Shown piece by piece: positions 36,759 to 48,006 of a DNA stretch of 64,000 nt. The stretch comes from Vitis vinifera (lineage: Eukaryota > Streptophyta > Magnoliopsida > Vitales > Vitaceae), in NCBI RefSeq assembly GCF_030704535.1, contig NC_081820.1:21951001-22015000 (forward strand). The letters run 5' to 3'. The position numbers were made by a program, and so were the translations under genes. Every line of letters begins with the position of its first letter. The first letter of the stretch is position 1. The notes beneath the pieces are model-generated. The model did not search any database. It was not told the DNA's origin and saw only the letters and a list, made by a program, of their open reading frames with translations.

Positions 36759-38458
36759 CTTTTTGATAAATAAGAGAATAAACATTAAAAGCACTAAAAG
36801 AACAAGTGCACAAGAGTACACAAGACGTATACGATAAGCACCAAGAGGCAAAACAAAAAAGAGGGGAAAAAAAACTACTCCCTCCCTCAATAGGAACCCA
36901 ACCAATCTACAAAATCAATTTGAGTAGATCCTTCATCTATGCACACTGTGAAATATTCCTTGTATTGATTCATATATAAAAACCCATATAGGATTATTGA
37001 CCAAATACACTTGAGTTTTAAATGAGATGGTGAAAACCCAGAAAATTGTTATTACTTCATTTAAATGATTTATTTTGGATTCCCCCTCAATTCCCAACTT
37101 CAACTCAGCATACACTCAAGAATCTCTAAATTAACCCATATGGATTATAGCCATGAAGTACAATATTTTCTAATATGAGATTTAATTAAAGTTTTAAGCT
37201 TATTCATTCCCAAGGATGCTCAATTTTTAATCTAATCAATTTTCTAGAATAAGTCAAATAGTTCTTTCTAATTAGGTATAAACAATCTCATTGAGTAAAA
37301 CATTATATAAACTTGTGTAACTATAAGACTCAAACAAATATTGTCCCATTAATACTCATATAACAACAGAGCATGTTCTGATCAACTTAACTAGAAAATG
37401 GCTCGATCCCAACTACTTATGCAATGTCTAGTTCTTGACAAATTTGAGGAAAAATGCAAGGAAAAGAAAAAAGAGCACCAAGACAACCAAACTAGAACAA
37501 ATTTCTTATTGAAGTTTCTCTAAAGTTAACAATATCATCATTATTTAGATACATTGCCCAAAGCATAATCAAATTAACTACACTCCAAAATCAACTGAAA
37601 TGGAAATTACCTTCTTGAAGAGGTTGGGGGCAATTAGCAAGTGAGTGCCCTGTTTCCCCACAGTTATAACACAATTTTTTATCCAACTTTTCCTCACCCT
37701 TATCAGGGCAGTTCTTGAGACTGTGTCCACGTTGTCGACAAAGCAAACATATCTGCAAACAAACAAGACCTCAACTGTCAATTAACTCCTCACTGAAAAA
37801 TAAAATTTCCCATTACCAGAAGAATTTCAATGTTACTCATCTCTTCAAATACCAAGGCAAAATCTACATAACATTTAAGTATATGCCCATGTGATCTTCT
37901 ATCACTAAAGCATTACCAGGGAAAAACGCTCATCAACTTCAACTACAAGTCTCTTCTCATCCACTCAAATACTACTAAACCAAAACCAGAAACAGATATA
38001 ACGTGTCCACATTGTTTGGCAATTGCAACATTTAATAAGCAAAAACCAAGGGAACGAGATTCAGCTATTGACACATGTTTTCTTCGATTAAAGGAATGCC
38101 CAGAAGAAAAAAAAAATTCAAAAACAAATAGAATTGCAAAGAAAAATCAAACCTTGTGCCTTTCCCACTGAGCTTTCTCGGGGCAATGTTTGGCGATATG
38201 GTCTTTAGCTTTGCAGATGAAACAGCTCTCGCCAGGTTTCATGCCTGGAACTCTAAGTGGGTGTTTTCTAAGCTTTGATTTATCTGATTTCTCTGTGGAC
38301 TTGGGTCCTTTCATCTCTGCTCTCTTGGGCTTCAACTTGCTCTTCTTTTTCTTCTTCTTGGTTGGGTCTTTGGGGGCTGCTGGCTCGGCTTTTGGGAACA
38401 GTTCCGGGTGCGCCTTTTTGTAGATTTGGCGAGCAAGCCTTTGCCTTTGGCTCACCAT
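34135..38458 (-). CDS. CCHC zinc-knuckle protein, ZCCHC9-like
   Basis: Five exons join in frame to 279 residues: 38458-38153, 37752-37611, 34801-34710, 34523-34427 and 34337-34135; all introns are GT-AG. The N terminus is Lys-rich (MVSQRQRLARQIYKKAHPEL, then KKKKKKSKLKPKR), a likely nuclear or nucleolar signal. Five CCHC knuckles follow: CFICKAKDHIAKHC, CLLCRQRGHSLKNC, CYNCGETGHSLANC, CFICNERGHLSKNC and CKICGGVTHLAKDC. The C terminus (KFVSGDDLDDDFMVADTY) is acidic, then basic. The layout matches ZCCHC9-type proteins, which bind RNA and are linked in yeast and animals to ribosome biogenesis or exosome cofactors; the plant role is inferred. The 2.8-kb second intron carries a LINE-type tail. It appears to be a single-copy housekeeping gene between the RLP clusters. 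Confidence 0.92.
36724..36905 (-). mobile_element. LINE (L1-type) 3' tail inside an intron
   Basis: On the minus strand the sequence runs from a pyrimidine-rich stretch through cttgtgtactcttgtgcac and ttttagtgcttttaatg to ttatcaaaaagaagaag. This is the usual ending of plant L1 elements (a GTGTACT motif, then an A-rich tail). The tail is now a (GAA)n microsatellite, seen as (ttc)n at about 36724-36760 on the plus strand. No coding part is visible, so it is a short 5'-truncated insertion in intron 2 of the zinc-knuckle gene. Confidence 0.55.
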
Positions 38459-38599
38459 CCTGGGTACAACGGCGGAAAGCGGCGGAGGGAAACGGCAAAC
38501 GGGTTGAGGCTGTGAGGCGGAGGCTCTTCGTTGCAGGAGGGTTCAGAGAGGAGGGATTATCGGATACGGTCGAATCCATCATAAGTTATAAATTTCGAC

Positions 38600-40900
38600 G
38601 ATTTTGTAGTCTGGAAAGTAAAAGAAAATATTTTTTTAATATAAAAAATCAATTAACTTAAACCTCTGTTTTTATTATTTTTATTTCTTAAAGACAGAAA
38701 ATTCAAATATGTTTATAATTATATTTTATAAAAATTAAGAATCTTGATAATTTTAATTTTGTTTCTTTTGGCAATTAATATAACAAGAAAATTTTTTAAA
38801 TGTACTCCCATGATTTTCTAATGAATTTTAAATTAAATTTTATTATTTTTATTGGAAAAGAGCATAAATTAATTTTAAAAAAAACACTCCTCCCTCATCA
38901 AGTGTAAACAAATTTCTTATATTCACCTAATGATTTCATAAATAATAATATGTTGACATTAAAGAATTTAAAATATGATTTTTTTTAATTTTATAATTAA
39001 ATTTTAAAATAAAAGGGCAACTAGATTATTAAAGGTCATTTTAAAATTAATTTTATATTTTGTATTTTAAAAATATTTAAAAAACAAAATTGTAACCTAA
39101 CTTCACTCTATTAACAAACTCAATAGTATTATAATGACGTGAAATGTTTAAAAATTTAATATTGGTTTTGTTGAGATAAAGTCTTAAAAAAGCATCAAAT
39201 GAAACATTTTTCGAGTCATTAATAAATTTATTATTTGTGTTTCTTGTTCCCCCTTTATGTCTTATTTACATTAATTGATTATTTGATTTTACACATTCAT
39301 TTTACTTGTATTGTACACGACTTATATATATTAGAAGTTTTACAAAAGACATTGATGGGAGAAACTCAAATCTTTTCGATTCCTAAGATTGAATCAGGTT
39401 AAGAACATGTTTTTACTATCCTAAGTTTTTCTAAATTCTATACACAAAAAAAAAAAAAAAAAGTTTTTTAATCCTTTATAAAGATTGAAAAAGTGCTAAC
39501 AAAATGCATACCTTATATTCGGATGTTCTCAAATCAAATCATTGTGATGAAGATGAAGAACAAAGTTGTAAAAGTATCATAAACTAAAGTTTTCCACCCG
39601 ATGACTTGAATCTCGTCTTTACACCCTTCCGATGGAAATGGAAGAGAGGGTGGAGACTATAGTTCTTTTTCTAGAGGTGATAAACAACTCTCTAAAAAAA
39701 ATTATGAAACTCTAACCCTTAATAGGATATTTATAAGGTTCTTCATTGGGCTTAAGTCCACTAAGTGCTTAAGTTACTTAATCTAACTTAAAATGGATTT
39801 TAATTAATTAATTAACCTAATAAAACTTACTAATTATTCAATTAGACTAATCTAGATATTTTATTTACTTACCCCTATTCAACCTTATGTAATTATCAAA
39901 ATACCTTTATACACAAAAGTAAACCTAAAGTCAATCTGACCCTCATAATTCTTATTAATAAGACATATGAGTTCAAAATGGAGACCAATGGGACCCATAG
40001 GAGTACTGCCTCCATTAGAATCTAATTTTAAAGTTAATTCAACATCTCATTACAAATAATCAATCGAATTCCAATATCATATGGAAATGACAACAAGACA
40101 CCATATGCTCAAATCTGTGACTTTTTATCCATTACATTTAGTCTCCCTATGAATTGATATTCATAGTCTGATAAGGTGAAAACTATTGATCTTTCAAGAC
40201 TACTTTTACAATCCTTAAATTACAAATCTTCCTATTTAGTATTAAGTTAAATTTAAATTCTATTTAAAATTAAGTCAAAAAAACAAACACCACCTTCCTC
40301 TCAATAACTCAAACATAGTCTATTTCAACTAATAAAAATCATGAATTCTTAGTTATCAGCCTTTCAACAAAATTATAAGTTGTTGAATGGTTGATATGGA
40401 TAAAACCCATTTCAACCAAAAAGTCTTAAATAAAATTGGTGGATCAGCCCTTGAATAGAATGATAAGCTTGAGAGAGATTTTTATTATTTTATTTTATTT
40501 TGATGTTTTTCTGGTTCTAGAAACATGTCCATGCTTTGCAAGCAAAGTTTCTTAAAACTTTCTCATATAAAAATTACTCCACTTGAATTATGTGTCCACA
40601 GCTAGCTTCATATATTAATTTGATTAACAATTATAGCTACAGTTAAAGAAAATGTATTTTAAATGTTTCTCCTTCTATTGTGAAATTAACAAAGTCTTCA
40701 CGAATGTGGAAGCTTTATAAATTACCAACTGCAAGTCAACCCCACTAACACTCCAAATCGAACTTTATTTCCTCTTATTAATATTGGGTGTCATTGTGTA
40801 GCTTTCAATGTACCACTTACACAATATTTCTCTACTATAAATTAGCAGTATTTTATGCCTTTGTATATGCAATCTATATGCAGCTCATTTTATGTATATA
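38600..40900. other. Intergenic; possible decayed retroelement at 39340-40300
   Basis: 38600-39330 is AT-rich and featureless. From about 39340 the composition changes, with phrases such as gttcttcattgggcttaag, taattaattaattaacc and accaatgggacccatagg. These look like non-coding retroelement sequence that I cannot place in a family. A poly-A run lies at about 39447-39462. No gene is seen. Confidence 0.4.
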
Positions 40901-43396
40901 TTACAATAAATGATAGATATAAGATGTAATTCCCACATAATTGTTATGTGTGTCATGACATTGTGTGTTTTGTCATTCTATTTCTCGTCATTTAGTGTCC
41001 TATTGTTTTATGTCTTACTTTTGTCCTCTTGTATTCTTTTCCTTAATATGCCCTTTCAAATTGAAGTGAGAATGAACATGGATGTCCAACTTGTTTAAAA
41101 ATGGTGAAACCTCTTTCCCTTCAATTGAAATTTTTGTCTTCTCAACCATTTCAACCATGACTATGTTATCCCAATAAAAACTCATGCATGATCTAAGAAC
41201 ATTAATTTCACTCTCCTCTTTTTGTTTGGTAGTGAGTGATTGTTTACGTCCTTGAAGAACTACTATGAACTGACAAGAAAAGTATAGTAAGTGAAAAAAA
41301 AAATCATACTTCATCATAAACCATGAGCAAATCAACAAACTTTATCTTGGTTATATATATATATATTTGAAGTTCCTTAAATATTTTTCAAGAAATAATT
41401 TTTTTTTTCTCTTTAATTGTAATAAGAAGTAATTGCACTTTAAGAGAGGTTATACCCCATATACCATATTAATCATAAAGATGATGATTAAAATGTATTC
41501 TGTCATGGTTCCAAGAATTTATAAAGTAATAAATCTATCATTGTTAATCAATAACAGGTATTGTAGAATATTGTAGGATATTATAGGATATAAATTCTGT
41601 TTCCCTTATCATCTTTAATTTCTTCAATAAGTTTCTCTCCACTTAAGAGATATGGGAGAACACAAACGCCACAAACTAAGAGGATGATCTGATTTTGTCA
41701 TAATAGGAAATTTGTAGTATTTAGTTTGATTGAAATCAAATTAAAAATAATAACATTGATGAAATGATAGAACACAACTGGAAAACTAGAACACCGAAGC
41801 CACAAACTAAGAGAATGATAAAAGTTATAGTGTTTAGCTTGATTGAAATTAAGTTAGAAAGAATATTGATGGAATGCTAGAACCTTAAAGATTTTTATTT
41901 ATTTATTTATTTATTTTTAAGAGGAAGGCATGGTTTGTATTGATAGATTGAGCCTTTTAGATGACTACCTTTGGAGAAAACCCAAGTTTGAGCCTCCTCC
42001 TCTATCTCTAATATCATGAAGAATTTGACAATTTTGCAATGGAAGTAATAAATTTTACTGTTTTTCTTAGAAATTTATATAGGAATATATTATGAATGAT
42101 AGAAAGAAAGAAACAATAAATATTCTAATTTTTTTTAAAAGAAATTGCTCTTTATTTATTTAAAATAAACATTATTATTTCCTAATTTAGGAGAATCAAA
42201 TATTCTAATATTTGATTATTTTTTATTTATGAAAATATTAATTGGAATAGATTCTTATCATTTGTGTACTACCATTCTACATCCTGCCCTGCTTTTGTCC
42301 TCTTTTATATTTTCCCTTAATAAAAGCATCTCAGTTCTTTTTGACAAATTTTACTTATGAACAAAGCTTAAAGAAGTCTGTCTGATCATGGTCAATTTAC
42401 TTTGAGAGATAAACCATCTCATGCCTGAAATGAATATGAAAACTAGTTAGAAAAAATCCTAATTTACATTTCCCAAGTTTTTGATACTTTAGTTCAATAA
42501 TCTTAGGGGACCCACTTGACTTCCTTTGAGAAATGAAACCCTGATAATTTTCAGTTTATCTTTAACGTTCCACTCAAACGATCGATTAAATATTAATATT
42601 TATTTTGTTACAATCAAAAGATCACTTCAACAAACCTTACCATGTTTTCCTCGTACTCCTATCTAGAATCATGAGTTCCCATTTTCTAGAGATTTTTCGT
42701 TTTCTGTCTGAGTCCCTCAAATCTTGAGAAATAAAGAAAGTTTCATGGATCAGGTTAATAATACACCGAGGCTCATTTTCATGGATCTTATCGTCCCCAA
42801 CATGATCAATCCATTTGGCCAGCGAACGGCTCCAAGGAGCCATCCGAGCTTTCCAAATACGATCATGTGGCATGTCTATGTAACAACCAATCCTTTCACA
42901 AATAAACCCTTCTGTTGTTGCCATTAACCATGAATTTGATGAAGCTCTATTTCTTGATCTCTCAAGTGACTTCAGGGTAAGTTGAGATCAGCACCCAAGC
43001 CCGGTTCTTATGTTGGATTGAATTGCCGATTACAGCAAGCATTACACTAATATCAATCCATGATTTTATAATTATGTGAAAGTAATGTTCATGTCATCTA
43101 TGCTCCTAATTAGTTTGCATTATTAGATAAGTGCTTTACAGTATGGGACCCAAGAATAATCACTCGGTAGTGTGTTTCTCTCTGGGGACAGCTAAAAGCA
43201 GTGTGGTGGTACCTTTTTGTCTGCTATGACTCAGCAGCATCTCAGCAGATCATTTCCAGCATCAGAAAGTCCAGAATGAGACTGCGGATTATCAACCCTT
43301 CCACGGAATTAATTATAAGCTGTTGACTGTTAGATATAGATAGAGTCATATACATGAGAAAGTAGTCACACAGCAGCTAAACTCTCCGAGTTTTGA
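40901..43396. other. Intergenic and UGT promoter region
   Basis: No supported gene. Open frames at 40910-41338 and 42637-42927 have no family resemblance I can name. (ta)n runs occur near 41353, and a (ttta)n run near 41896-41918. The last 350 bp are the upstream region of the glycosyltransferase gene. Confidence 0.5.
43227..43236 (+). promoter_or_regulatory. bZIP-type site TGACTCAGCA upstream of UGT
   Basis: TGACTCA with the extension GCA lies about 165 bp upstream of the ATG at 43397. It is followed by a second ctcagcag 8 bp later. TGACTCA is the GCN4-like box bound by plant bZIP proteins (established knowledge). Its role here is inference. Confidence 0.3.
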
Positions 43397-44803
43397 ATGA
43401 TGGACACCATTGTTCTGTATCCTTCTTCAGGTATAAGCCACCTTGTTCCCATGGTAGAGCTTGCACAAATCCTACTCACTCACAACCCTTCCTTCTCCAT
43501 CACCGTCCTCATTGCCACACTACCTTCCGACACAGCCTCCACCGCCTCATACATCGCGGCCGTGACTGCCACCACCCCTTCCGTCAACTTCCACCACCTC
43601 CCCACTGTTTCTTTTCCCAAACCGTCCAGCTTTCCAGCTCTATTCTTTGAATTTATGACCCTAAACGACAATAATCTCCGTCAAACCCTAGAGTCCATGT
43701 CCCAGACCTCAAGTATTAAAGCCTTCATCATCGACTTCTTCTGCAATACCTCTTATGAAATTTCTGCAAATCTTAACATCCCTACTTACTATTTCTATAC
43801 TTCAGGGGCAAATGGGCTTGCGTTGTTCCTTTACCTCTCCACCATTGATAGAAACATTACAAAAAGCTTGAAAGATGATCTCAACATCCATATCCATGTC
43901 CCGGGAACACCATCCTTTGTAGCTTCTGATATGCCCTTGGCGTTGCTTGATCGCAGTACTAAAGTCTATCAGTACTTCCTTGACACTGCAAACCAGATGG
44001 CTAAATCATCTGGAATCATCATAAACACGTTTAAATTGCTCGAACCAAGAGCTATCAAAGCGATATCAGAGGGTTTCTGCGTTCCGGATGCACCCACTCC
44101 TCCAATTTTCTGCATTGGCCCATTGGTCTCAAGCACCAAGCGACCTGGCGGTGGTGGTGATGAAGATAAGTGCCTGAGCTGGCTCAATACGCAGCCGAGC
44201 CGAAGCGTGGTGTTTCTTAGTTTTGGAAGCATGGGGTTGTTCTCGTCCGAGCAGTTGAAGGAAATTGCAATTGGGCTTGAAAGAAGTGGGGTGAGGTTCT
44301 TGTGGGTGGTGCGGATGGAGGAGCGCAAAGGAGAAACACCTCAGGCAAGCTTTGACTCATGCTTGCCAAAAGGGTTCTTAGAGAGAACAAAGGATAGAGG
44401 ATATCTGTTGAATTCTTGGGCACCACAGGTGGCGGTGCTGAGTCATGACTCAGTTGGCGGGTTTGTGACTCACTGTGGGTGGAATTCGATTCTGGAGTCT
44501 ATATGTGCTGGAGTGCCTATGGTGGCATGGCCTCTGTACGCAGAGCAAAAGTTTTACAGGGTAATTTTGGTGGAGGAATTCAAGGTAGCTTTGCCAGTGA
44601 ATCAGTCTGAAAACGAGTTTGTGAGTGCAACTGAGTTGGAGAACCGAGTGACCGAGTTGATGAATTCCGAGAAAGGAAGGGCTTTGAGAGACCGAGTTAC
44701 AGCCATGAGAGAGGATGCTAAGGCGGCCATGAGAGAGGGTGGATCATATCGGGTTGAATTGTCCAAGTTAGTTGAGTCATTTAAACGAGCTCCACTGAGT
44801 TGA
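43397..44803 (+). CDS. Family 1 UDP-glycosyltransferase, UGT88-like
   Basis: A single-exon gene of 468 residues, full length for plant UGTs. It should transfer a sugar from a UDP-sugar (probably glucose) to a small phenolic or similar acceptor in the cytosol. The catalytic His is His15 in PSSGISHLVPMVEL and its partner Asp is Asp113 in FIIDFF. The donor-binding PSPG box runs from Trp341 to Gln384, from WAPQVAVLSH through HCGWNS to PLYAEQ, ending in Gln, which usually favours UDP-glucose over UDP-galactose. The sequence resembles the UGT88 group (phloretin or chalcone and other flavonoid glucosyltransferases), from memory of the family. The acceptor cannot be read from sequence. A second ATG directly follows the first (MMD), so the start could be either. 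Confidence 0.92.
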   Translation: MMDTIVLYPSSGISHLVPMVELAQILLTHNPSFSITVLIATLPSDTASTASYIAAVTATTPSVNFHHLPTVSFPKPSSFPALFFEFMTLNDNNLRQTLESMSQTSSIKAFIIDFFCNTSYEISANLNIPTYYFYTSGANGLALFLYLSTIDRNITKSLKDDLNIHIHVPGTPSFVASDMPLALLDRSTKVYQYFLDTANQMAKSSGIIINTFKLLEPRAIKAISEGFCVPDAPTPPIFCIGPLVSSTKRPGGGGDEDKCLSWLNTQPSRSVVFLSFGSMGLFSSEQLKEIAIGLERSGVRFLWVVRMEERKGETPQASFDSCLPKGFLERTKDRGYLLNSWAPQVAVLSHDSVGGFVTHCGWNSILESICAGVPMVAWPLYAEQKFYRVILVEEFKVALPVNQSENEFVSATELENRVTELMNSEKGRALRDRVTAMREDAKAAMREGGSYRVELSKLVESFKRAPLS

Positions 44804-44809
44804 AACCTT

Positions 44810-46320
44810 TCACTCAGTTATATGATACCCTTAGTAATGCAGAATAATGTTTTTTGTTCTCATCCATGTCAGAATAAGTTCATGTTTAATAATCTTATTG
44901 TGAAAGTAAACTAACCTACAAATTTGGTATCAGAGCTGGTGTTTGGACGGAAGAAAATTTGTACCGGTGAAAGCCTTGCAAAGAAATTTCAAAGCTAGCT
45001 CAAGTAACACAAGCGAAAGTACTCAATTATGATTTCTAGTGTGCAAAAATGACAATTTTGTCTTTGTCACAAGACATTGGGATTTTGTGGATATGCTGAA
45101 CCACAAGAATAATGAAACTCTAGCACAAAAAGAACAACTAAAAGATTATAGATCGAAAAATCGATGCAAAAGAAGCAAACATGCAGATTAAAAAACAATT
45201 AGAAAGCTAGCTGTGCAGAAGGAAAAGGTGAAGTGAACATGTTTTATGTTTGCCAAAGTGTTTCTAAGCATAAAAATGATGTACGGTTCCTTAACAATGG
45301 CTGCACAAATCACATGATGGACATACCATTAACTAACAAGTAAAAATGCGTAATAGCGAGATAGTGCAAGTGAAGGGTAAAGGCACAATTAGAGTACAAA
45401 CAAAGTTGGGAATGAAATACCAAAGACACTATCGGTGGAGCATGGATACAAACTCAACTTTCAAGATAATGAGTGCATCATCTATGATAAAGGGTAAGGA
45501 ATGTTAAGGAGTATAGTAAAGAAAATTAAGATGGAGAAAAATAGAAGTTTACCCATTGTTTGCAGATACGTACGTAAAAGATGCAACGTTAAAATTTAGA
45601 AGTTATTGATGAATCTTGGTTATAGCATCAAAAGCTTAGGCATTTGAATTCCCATAATCTCAAGCTACTTAATTTGCCAAAAGAAAATGCGGTGGAAGGA
45701 ATACCCAGTCAGATTGAAGAGAAAAATGATGTGATGGATGTGCTCTTAGGAAGCATCACAAACAATCATTTCCAGAAGGAATTGCTTGGAGAACAAAGAA
45801 AGCTCTTGAGTTAATACACACTGAATGTCCACACCCACTTAAAGGCAATAATAGGTATTTCATTTTGTTCATTGATGGCTTTACAAGGATGACTAAGGTG
45901 TTTTCATGAAACAAAAATATGAAGTGTTCATCATTTTTAAGAAGTTTAAAAGCTTGGTTAAGATACAAAGTGGCTAGCACGTAAAGAACTTGAGAAGTGA
46001 TAGAAGAAAAAAATATATATTTCAAGGCAATTTGAAAAGTTTTTTGAGGATGAAAGCGTTGAGAGATAGCTCTCCGTTCTATATACTCCACAACAAAATG
46101 GAGCAGAGAGGAAGAATCAAACTATGATATGAAAGTGGCAAAAGCAATATAGCATGAAAAGGAATTATGTAAGTTGTTTTTGGTTGGGGTTGTCAATACA
46201 ATTGACCTTTCTAAATAGATGCCCTACAATATTAGTATTAATTAATAAAACTCAATTCCAAAAACTCCTTTGAAGGTATTGAAGCTCAAGTCCAAGTAAT
46301 CCAAAAACTACAATTCAAGC
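44810..46320 (+). mobile_element. Ty1/copia retrotransposon fossil behind the UGT gene
   Basis: A broken copia element on the plus strand. A tRNA-Met primer binding site, ttggtatcagagc, lies at 44924-44936, so a 5' LTR remnant probably ends just before it. After it come remnants of gag, a protease-like block (a FLNNGCTNHM-like segment near 45290), the GAG-pre-integrase region (a LWHQKLRHLNSHNL-like segment near 45620) and part of the integrase to about 46100-46300 (PQQNGAERKN). Reverse transcriptase and 3' LTR are missing. Many breaks, so old. It starts directly after the UGT stop codon, so the UGT 3' UTR may be LTR-derived. Confidence 0.7.
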
Positions 46321-46324
46321 AAGG

Positions 46325-46641
46325 AACGACTATTTTCACCAACTAATTTGAACATGGAACAGGATATCTCAGAATCTGGAGGCATGGATCGTTAAAGTGG
46401 AGCTTAACAACTCTATCAGTAATGTATGGCAGCTGACTCCTGCCCATCCACAGCAGTTTTCTTCATCAGAGCACAATGAGAGCCGGCTTGCAGGATAGTA
46501 AGAGCTTATTTGAAACACATTAGAAGGGCTTGTTTCTCCTTCTCGTTGCAAACCAAGTTGTTTGCTCTACATGACCTTGAGATGATTGAGGAGAGAAAAC
46601 AAAGCAAGGAAAAACAGAATGACTGCTGTAGATTTTCTCAT
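46325..46641 (-). pseudogene. RLP N-terminal relic
   Basis: From an ATG at 46641 the minus strand encodes a signal-peptide-like start (MRKSTAVILFFLALFSLL) and then the N-cap region with equivalents of NEKEKQALL and the block NCCGWAGVSC. A stop follows the signal-peptide region and the frame shifts several times. The relic ends at about 46325, next to the copia fossil. The LRR array, membrane helix and tail are absent. It marks the 3'-most member of the minus-strand RLP cluster. Confidence 0.75.
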
Positions 46642-46799
46642 GGTTTCTCAATTACCAACTAGGAGGGTTCAAAGAACAGGAAAAAAAAAAGGTTTGAGCT
46701 AGCCAGGCACAAATGTATGGATTTATGATTCCTTATGGCTGCCCAAGTTTATTTAATTAGAGTTTTTTTTTCATGGATAAAGGATCTGCTCCTATTGGG

Positions 46800-47645
46800 T
46801 TAATTCATCTCATCATGTTGGAAGTCAATGGATTTGAAAAATGAGTCACCTTGCCTTGCCTTGAAGTTGTGGGAATCCAGGTGGTTGCAAAAAATGTGAA
46901 AGAGACTTGTAGGAGAGTCTTGACTGCCACCCAAATGGGTGGACTTTGGTCAACTGATAAACACATCCAGACATCGGTAATTCTGGAATGTGTCCATGAC
47001 ATAATTGTGAAAAAAGATATATGTTCTTCTTGGCTTGCAAAATTTTGAATTACATGCTCAAAGAGATCAATGAAGTTAAGACAACTGGCCTGAAAGTCTA
47101 GACTACGATCTGAATACATGGACTTAGTCCATTGATGATGAACACATCGATCCAGAAACTTTCAAGACTTGTGACATCTCACTTGACTTCAGTAATTTGA
47201 TATTTGAAAGAGATTTTTCTTAGACTTGCAAAGCTTCCGGTCCTCCCAAGTTCCAATTGTATGAACAGTTCGATGGTCACGGGCCTCTGGCATCAGGCAC
47301 CTCAAACCTCAATAATTCTATAACTCACAGTGAGACACCACAGTAGACTAACATGGCTTCATGATCAGCAGTCAGACATTCTTTCAGTTACTGGCTCTTT
47401 TATTAATTGAAAATTGGTGTCAAATAAAATAGCTGAAATGACTGAAAATTACATCCACAAAAACATAAGAATCTTCAATTCATTATGATATAACAACAAT
47501 CAGCAACACCTATTTTTATGACATAACAGCAAACAACATTAACGAGTTGATAATTACTACAATTCCAAATACTACACACTTGAGAACTGATCTTTGGCTA
47601 TGCCACAGAAGTTGGAGACGTGTTATGAGGTCATTTGTGCCCTGA
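46800..47645 (-). repeat. RLP 3' module and UTR exon, minus strand
   Basis: Inverted version of the RLP downstream module (reverse complement of the taaaacagccact region and of the gtaaagagagatc region). A UTR exon starts at about 47640 after tttcag (GGCACAAATGACC), homologous to 17780 on the plus strand. The part from 47086 onward is repeated at 56012-56480. It belongs to the gene copy at 48007-49742. Confidence 0.55.
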
Positions 47646-48006
47646 AACATATTCAAAACAAGGGTATGAACTAATAGATCTATTAACCAGGAATTTAAAC
47701 CATGTGGTAATAGCAGTGTTCAAGGTTTGGAATGGGAAATTCTTTTCTTCAACCTTCTCCTCTATTTTTTTTATTTTTTTTTTCAAATTTCATAGATGTT
47801 GATGTATTAACATATAACTGATAAACTATATAATAAGTTGTATCTTAGAAGTATTCGAAACACTTTATTATAATAAGAAATAACCAAGTTGAAAAGTGCT
47901 AAGAAGGCAATCCACCTGGAATGTTTTCCTCAAGTCTCTTAATTACGATCCACCACCTTCCGTTTCCTCCCTTCTCTCTTGGCTGCAACCCCTTAAACAT
48001 CTCAAA

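Noticed and set aside
36610-36813. Glu-rich 67-codon minus-strand frame
   Set aside because: Produced by the (GAA)n microsatellite in an intron.
38275-38661. 128-codon plus-strand frame
   Set aside because: Antisense of exon 1 and promoter of the zinc-knuckle gene; Ser/Leu-rich because it opposes Lys/Glu codons.
42637-42927. Overlapping open frames on both strands upstream of the UGT gene
   Set aside because: No recognisable family, no clear start context or splice partners. The two strands are equally open, so coding is not supported.
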